Assembly (NCBI RefSeq): GCF_000512585.2
Contig: NC_089241.1
Span: 4,110,001-4,174,000, forward strand
DNA from: Kwoniella bestiolae CBS 10118
Lineage: Eukaryota > Basidiomycota > Tremellomycetes > Tremellales > Cryptococcaceae
Direction: 5' to 3'
Length of the DNA: 64,000 bases
Below the pieces are notes generated by a model. The model had not been told where the DNA came from, ran no database searches, and saw only the letters and a list, made by a program, of their open reading frames with translations. Position numbers and translations under genes: made by a program. Positions 57,620-64,000 of the stretch are shown one piece after another (within the stretch, counting starts at the first letter, position 1; every line of letters starts with the position of its first letter).

Positions 57620-60600
57620 ATGGAGGAAGACGAGCAAGATGGTAACGATATATGCATGGACGTTGATACCCATTCACATATTCAATACCGTTCAGCAGGA
57701 GCATAGTCAGCCCACCATCACCACCGAGGCATGTCGACGACAGCAGAGTATGTCGCAAAATTCCCTCGGCGGAAGAAGCTCTGGGAGACGGTCGAGAAAT
57801 ATTGGTTGGAGGATGCGAGGCGTAAGTGCAGGTTTATGTCCTAACACACTGAAATGATAGCTTATAGCAAACGATATAATCATATAATATATAGGACCAC
57901 CCGGATCACTCGATTCATCGCTCAAGAAACATACGACCCTCCTGAACAGGCTCAAATCGTCCTTACTCGTCGGACCGGCTGAAACGCTGATAAAGGAGAT
58001 CGACGGGTTGACACTGACCAAATACCTCGAGGAGATCGTAGCTGCCGTAGTGGAAGGATCAAACAAGAAGGGAGACTCGGAGATAGCTGTGGATGTGAGC
58101 TTGTCCCCTCTCTCCCCCAAAAAGGCTGGTAGTGCATTAGCTGATGTGATACCAGATAATCGTTCATCTACATACAAGATTAACGCCAGATTTCCTTCCT
58201 CTCCTCTTACAACCCCTCTTATCGATCCTTTCGTCTCCTACCACATCCAACGCTCCAGCCAGCAAAGATGCAGAGAAAGATAAGGAGAAGGAAGATAAAG
58301 AGAGATTGGGTAGACAGAGACCTGTTTTGAGGATTGTAGCTGAACTAGCTATGATTGGAGCTTGGGCTGAGGGACAGACTAAGGGTGCTTCGGAAGTTGG
58401 AAAAGTGTTGAAGGGGTTTGTGAGTACGATCTAATGAAATCTCGATATACATTGTACAATGTTGATAAATAAGCTCGCCAGATGACCGGTGATACCCAGT
58501 ATACCAACTTACCTCTCCTCACAACCTTCCTTAAATACTTTGTTAGAGCTTATCTCGGCCCCACTCCTATACCCATCAAGAATGGGCAATCCAACGGTGA
58601 CAGCGCAGAGAAAGAACAATTACTAGAAGATGTTACTGAGCTTATACCCGTGGAAGTGCAGAAGAAGATGAGGGAGCTGTTTGAGAATTACTTCAATACA
58701 GCTAGCAAGACATTGGTCAAAGGTCAAATTGTAAGCTGGTCTCCTTGCGGCTGTTCAAGTAAAATAAGCTCACAAAACAATACATCAAACCTTTTAGAGG
58801 TTACTCGAACAAGACCGAAGAAACCATGAAGCGTATATCAAATCCGGAGAGATATTCGAAGATCGTCAACAAGCCTATGAGAAGATGACCAAAGCCGTCG
58901 AACGACTAACTACCGGAGTGACCACCTTGGCTGATTTATTAGGATTGCAAGCTCCAACCCTGCCTACCGCTGCAAGTCTGGCTAAATCTGGATTACAGAT
59001 TGTGGAAAGTGCTAGTTCCTTCACTGTGAGAGAGGACGGACCCATATCTGGGGGGATATGGGATGACGAGGAGGAAAGAAGGTTCTACGAGGATTTGGTG
59101 GATCTCAGAGAAGTTGTCCCGTCTGGTCTATTGGGGATAAAGGAGAGTAAACCCGCGAATGGTAATACCTCTACCACAGAGGAGGTCATAGATGGAAAGG
59201 AAGAAGAGGAGAAGCAAAAAGCAGATGAAGAGGATTTACGAAGACAGTTGGAACAGATGGAATTGCAGCCTGATACCAACGATCAGCCATCTACCTCTGA
59301 ACCACAAGCTCAGGAGATGTCTAGGACAGTATCGACATCTACTTCTGGAGAAGGTAATACACAAGAACCTCGGGTAGCTGAAGATGATGAACCTGCCGTA
59401 CAGGATACTAGCGTGATTGAAGATGATGGTCTCCAATCTGGACCTGCGGCGAGATTGACCGCTTTGTTCGCTGCGTTGCCCGAAGCCAATAACAGAGAGG
59501 TGGTGGATAAGCTGGCAGTGGAATTTGCGTTCTTGAATTCTAAAGCTGCTAGGAAGAGGTTAATCAAGGTATGTCTCATCGCATCTCCGCTGATAGTTTG
59601 GACGAGCTGATATTGCTTGATTGGGTAGTTTATCGGCGAAGTACCTAAACAACGGACAGATCTGCTACCTCATTATGCTAGATTCGTAGCTACGCTGGAT
59701 AGGTATATGCCTGATATAGGTACCGGTGTATTGCAGATTGTAAGTGTATCTCTTTCTCATGACCTTCCCATGTTCCGTAGAGACCTATCTTATTGATGTG
59801 CATGATTCTTGTTGTAGCTCGACGAAGAGATGCGATACCTTCAAAGGAAGAGGTTGGTACGAGAGCTAGATTCGTTACGATTGAAGGTGAGTCTCGCTTA
59901 TACATATGACCCAAACATCAACGAATGAACCTTGTCTGACAATCTTGCTTGATTGTATAGAATGTCCGATTCTATGGCGAATTGGCGAAATTCAAGGTTG
60001 CTAAACCATACACTATCCTCCACGTGCTCAAAGTATTCTTGGACGAATTCAAGTTCAATATTGAGAATATATCGAATCTGTTGGAGAATTGCGGGAGGTT
60101 CTTGTTGAGGTTCGAGGGGACTAAGGAGACCGCTAAGAAAATGGTGCGTCTGCTGCATCTTGACTTGAAATCAAAAGACGGTGGAGGGTTCAAGGTACAT
60201 GAAGGGTCACTAGCTGATGTGTATGACTTGTAGGTCGAGCTGATGAGAAGGAAGCAAGGTAACTCCCATTTGGATCAACGACATCAGGTGATGTTGGAAA
60301 ATGCGTTCTATATGGTATGTCCATCATCAGCTTCGCACCAATATTCCCAGACGGATGGCTGATATACTGTCATATATCAGTGCAATCCACCTGAAAGAGT
60401 AGCTCGAGAAGTGATAATACTTTCACCAATGCAAAGTTTCATCCAGCACCTCTTTCATGATATCCTGATGAAGAGGACTTTGGATAAAGTATTGAAGTTG
60501 TTAAGGAAATTGCACTGGGAAGATGCCGAGGTGAGCTTACCTATATGTAGCGAGCGAATGACCTCTGAGATTGAGCTGATCGGCATTGCTGGATGTAATT

Positions 60601-62384
60601 GTAATGTAGACATACGAATTCATATTATCGTCATTCGCCTCACCAAACGATATCAAATTTGGGAATATCCCATACCTCGCTGCGTTAGTTTACGACCTAC
60701 AACGATATCATCCTGAATTCTCCATCGCGGTGGTTGATCAAGTGATGGAGGATATCAGAATAGGGATGGAAGAGAATATCTTCAAGCACAATCAGAGGAG
60801 GATAGCGACGATCAGGTATCTCGGAGAACTTTATATGTATAGGGTCGTAGGGGCGGGGGTGATTTTTGAGACGCTTTGGGGGTTGTTGAGCTTTGGGCAT
60901 TGTAGGTCTATTTCTCAGTGTAGTGTACCGTTCAGAATTCATCTTCCCCTACACCTCTTGTTCCTTCTTGTCATACCCATTCACCAAGGGGGTATAAGGG
61001 TATGTTCGTCCTGGGCTTACATCATTTCTATCAGCCGACCCATTCCCTATTCCAGGACGAGAATCCCCTATAGACGCTGTCGATGATTTCTTCCGAGTAC
61101 GATTAGCATGTACCCTTCTGGATACTTGCGGGGCATGCTTTGATAAAGGATCGCAGGCTAGGAAATTGGATCAGTATTTGGTGATGCTTCAGGTGAGTAC
61201 TTTCAGCTGCAATAAACAGGACATGAGCTGATATATGTTTTAGCTTTATGTAGCTTGTAAAGCCGAATTACCCATGGATGTAGATTTCATGCTTACAGAT
61301 ACACTTGATGTTAGTTGCGAGACCAGTATTCTGATTCATAAGGGCAGATTAGCTAACGCGAGGGTATGTGTGCAGACGCTTCGACCCAAGATGCCTCATT
61401 TGCGAACGTTCAATGAAGCTGCTGCTAAGGTTGATGAGATACTTGCGTTGGGTGCGGGTGAAGGTCAGCTGCATGACTCCGATTCCGTCGAAGAATAATC
61501 AGCTGATAAATGTGACATATTCAGACGATGAGAGCGATTCCGAAGGTAGTGAAGAAGGTGATAGGAATGTCCCTGAAGACCCACTCGAATCGAATGAAGC
61601 AGAGGTGAGTTGTCTCGTCCAACATCAATGATCTGAGAGCAGATCTGATATATTCAAATGTTCCAGGTCATCCCCGCGCCAAACGAAAACAACGAAGAAG
61701 AAGAGGAAGATAACGTCGTCCTGATCCGAAAGGAAGAGACGGAGAAACACTCCGAGATGGACGAACAGGCCCAATCAGAGTTCGATAGGGAATTCGCAAA
61801 GTTGTTAGCTGATACGACGGATGCGAGGAGGGATCAGCGGAAGAATGCTCCTCCGGTATTTGATACGGCTGTTCCCCTGATCCGAAAAAAGCATGAGGAA
61901 AAGGAGGTGGCTGCTGGGCAGGGAGGGGAAGGGAAGATGCAGTTTATGTTGTTGAGTAAGAAGGGGAATAGGCAGCAGGTGGGTCTTCATCATTCTTCGT
62001 TTCTCAGTGGTGATGGTGCAGAATCATCCTCCTTTTGATGAGTTCGATTCATGGATCGGAGCTAATTGAGTGGACTGTGACTGCAGATACGATCCCTTAA
62101 TATACCCATGGACTCGACCATAGCATTAAATTCGAAATCGCATCAGGCGCAGTCGAATGCTGAAAGAGAACAGTTGAAGAGGTTGGTATTGCAGAATGAA
62201 CGGAGGTTGGAGAGGGCCGAGGTGCAGGGTGAGTGGATTGACGTCCCTTGGCGTGATGATGGGATATCATGTCTTGCCTGAGCTGTCTGATGTGGAGGAT
62301 TGAGAGGAATGAGATGCTGATCTTGATGTACCACATGTAGACATCGAAACGAGGGGTATCAAATTACGATATCTACCTTCATAA
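57620..62384 (+). CDS. UPF2: Nonsense-mediated decay factor UPF2
   Basis: Eighteen exons: 57620-57641, 57744-57821, 57895-58094, 58156-58419, 58482-58730, 58798-59568, 59629-59739, 59818-59886, 59961-60143, 60234-60314, 60381-60530, 60610-60901, 61035-61192, 61244-61463, 61525-61604, 61667-61978, 62087-62228, 62341-62384. They give 1141 residues. UPF2 bridges UPF3/EJC and the helicase UPF1 in mRNA surveillance. MIF4G-1 (about 40-300: LKKHTTLLNRLKSSLL, LTKYLEEIVAAVVEG), an acidic linker, MIF4G-2 (about 470-700), MIF4G-3 (about 720-935: HPEFSIAVVDQVMEDIRIGM, FRVRLACTLLDTCG), an acidic stretch (DDESDSEGSEEGD) and the C-terminal UPF1-binding region (about 1000-1141) are all present. The exon-2 acceptor lies in a CAGCAG tandem, and an alternative acceptor at 57711 is also in frame. 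Exon 12/13 borders are the least certain. It is the most intron-rich gene here. Confidence 0.92.
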
Positions 62385-63048
62385 GCTTGGTCTGTGATAT
62401 ACTGTCATTCGGGTCACACAATCTCGGTCGAGATGTTCGGACCCGCATCAGACAACTTGAAGAGACACTGTACTCTTTGTCAACGCATTATCGACGTTTT
62501 GTAGACGGAGCAAGTGGAGACATGGGATGAGTACCAGGGTATACGAGAAGACAATCACCTCAGACCTCCAGTACTGCATACCTCTCATCCGTTGTTTATA
62601 CGTTGTAGACAATGCTCTGATCTCTGATTTCACCATATGGCGTGAGGGGAGGATACATATCTCAATGCATATACGCTCTACATCTGATCCTGCGCCCAGG
62701 TATCGTATCGGGGTAACCCATTCCGTTCTATATTCCGTTGGAAGATGACCCTCCCGCACTAGTGCGATCGCGTCGAGACGTCATTTCTTGTTATCTCTGC
62801 TTTCTGCTTTTTTCACGTTTCTAATTTTGAATCTGTGCAACAACTCAAAACACCTTTGTCAATTGTACTTGTGGATATACCTTTGCTTCTCACATTCTCA
62901 TCGCCTGCTCTTCGCATATCCGTGTTGTAATCATCATCACATAAATTACATCTGTACAATATCACATAGACGATCGATACAAGACACAAGAAAAACAATC
63001 TGGCAATCTTAGTGGAAAGATAAGATAGGATAACCCTCTTCTCGCAAG
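62385..63048. other. Intergenic region UPF2 / YVC1-like
   Basis: 0.66 kb with the UPF2 3' flank and the promoter of the TRP-channel gene. It is T- and CAT-rich near 62790-62990; no exon is supported. Confidence 0.6.
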
Positions 63049-64000
63049 ATGGCCTACACCCCTGGAGAAGCCACTCCCCTCCTTGGACCTTCATCGGCTG
63101 GACCGTCTTCCAAGATACTCAGCGAGGTGGGTCAGCCCTCTTACGTCCCTTGGCGGAGAGCATGATGCTGATATAGTTGGGATGGGGGAATAGACCAAAG
63201 TTTATCCGTTGATTCATCTCATAAGGGTTGATATCATGGCTCATATTGGTAAATCCATCTTCTATCACACTTTCACAGCCGCTGGACGATTGAAAGACGA
63301 GGAGGAGGAGGAAGCTGATGAGTGATGTTTGAATAGACGCTCCATTGACTTATGAACAACTTTTGGCTCCGGAGAGTACTTATACAATTGTCAGGTATGT
63401 TTGAATCGTCTAAAATCTCAGTAGAACATATCTTCGCCCTTGGGGTATGGTGCATGGCTGATTACGATCGTTTGTCTTTTGCAGGCCATTGACGGAAAAG
63501 TATCTAGAATTGCAGAATCAGTCTGCAGGTGAGTTACCCGTCCGTGTGCCTCCTGTCATGTGACTGTACTCTCTCCCAAGACAAATTCGAAATGATGGCT
63601 AATATCCCTACGTCTACTTTCAGTATTCTGCCTCCTACTCAACAAGATCCAATTTACGAGGGATTCAAACCAGCTTTCCATATCTAGTTTATCGACTGCC
63701 CGAGCCAACTTGTGTGAGATACTAGCGATAAGGGTGTTGCGTGCGTTTGCAGATCCTCTTCACAACCACCCCTTGTCATCATTCTCTTTCTATTCCTCAA
63801 CGTTTCAAATGTCAGATGGCGAGTACAAAGCTGATCTGGTATCCCTCACATAGGAGGATGGTCGGAACGTTCGTTACCACTCGCGACGGTCCTCTTAACT
63901 CCCTGGGCATTGTTTCAAGGTGCCTCGGAAGAAGTGCTGGAAAGAGCAAGAGAGGAGGGCGATGATGAGTTGGTAACTCAAGGTGGGACTGCTTTGGAAG
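63049..64000 (+). CDS. YVC1: YVC1-like TRP channel, 5' part (cut by window end)
   Basis: Six exons are visible (63049-63126, 63194-63248, 63337-63394, 63485-63528, 63624-63740, 63854 to the window end), giving about 166 residues of the N-terminal cytosolic region. Yvc1 is the vacuolar TRP cation channel that releases Ca2+ on osmotic or oxidative stress. Supporting sequence: MAYTPGEATPLLGPSS; YPLIHLIRVDIMAHID; STYTIVRPLTEKYLELQNQS; VFCLLLNKIQFTRDSNQLS; TARANLCEILAIRVLR; ATVLLTPWALFQGASEEVL. The ARANLCEILAIRVLR block and TPWALFQGA are the best matches to fungal Yvc1. The channel helices lie beyond the window. The last visible intron (donor GTGCGT at 63741) was chosen because it alone restores the TPWALFQGA frame. 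I rate the family as likely rather than certain. Confidence 0.7.

Overview
This is a eukaryotic window from a basidiomycete fungus, most likely a tremellalean yeast of the Cryptococcus/Kwoniella type. The evidence is dense short introns (about 42-200 nt, GTRNGT...YAG with CTRAY-like branch points), short exons, genes packed on both strands, CT/CA-rich 5' leaders, and protein families typical of that group. Nothing prokaryotic is present: no operons, CRISPR or rRNA, and I see no convincing tRNA. I rebuilt 23 loci by joining exons by hand. Every complete intact gene closes in frame across all junctions, so the models are strong, though starts and a few splice sites remain predictions.

Layout. 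0-9 kb: FAM32A-like spliceosome factor (+), thioredoxin reductase TRR1 (-), U2AF large subunit (-), TFIIH/CAK subunit TFB3/MAT1 (+). 9-16 kb: an unrecognised single-pass membrane protein (+) and a GPI-anchor-type aspartyl protease (+). 16-24 kb: TFIIB (-, with a 5-nt microexon), MRG15/EAF3 chromodomain protein (+), dynein light chain LC8 (-), alpha/beta hydrolase (+). 24-36 kb: secreted DUF1996 protein (+) behind a long leader, RPAP1 (-), RidA/YjgF protein (+), secreted ferritin-like Rds1-type protein (-). 36-42 kb: remains of a Dal5-type MFS permease (pseudogene, -) and an intact FLVCR/SLC49-type MFS transporter (-). 42-49 kb: a large Cys-rich putative regulator (-), PIG-H/GPI15 (+), F-box-like protein (-). 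49-55 kb: a 4.6-kb gene-free stretch leading into a WOPR (Wor1/Ryp1/Gti1) regulator (+). 55-64 kb: DCAF7/WDR68 WD40 protein (-), UPF2 (+, 18 exons), and the 5' part of a YVC1-like TRP channel (+), cut by the window end.

Together the genes are mostly core transcription and RNA-processing machinery (TFIIB, TFIIH, RPAP1, MRG15, U2AF, FAM32A, UPF2) with surface and secreted proteins and transporters between them. Proximity here does not imply an operon. Divergent pairs (U2AF/TFB3, LC8/hydrolase, regulator/GPI15, DCAF7/UPF2) share 0.3-0.45 kb promoters.

Most worth a second look: an AUG-less mitochondrial-presequence-like extension in frame with TRR1, the 5-nt TFIIB microexon, a duplicated RPAP1_N-like motif, the decayed permease, the uncharacterised Cys-rich regulator, and the very long upstream region of the WOPR gene. 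I did not find a defence or mobile system.
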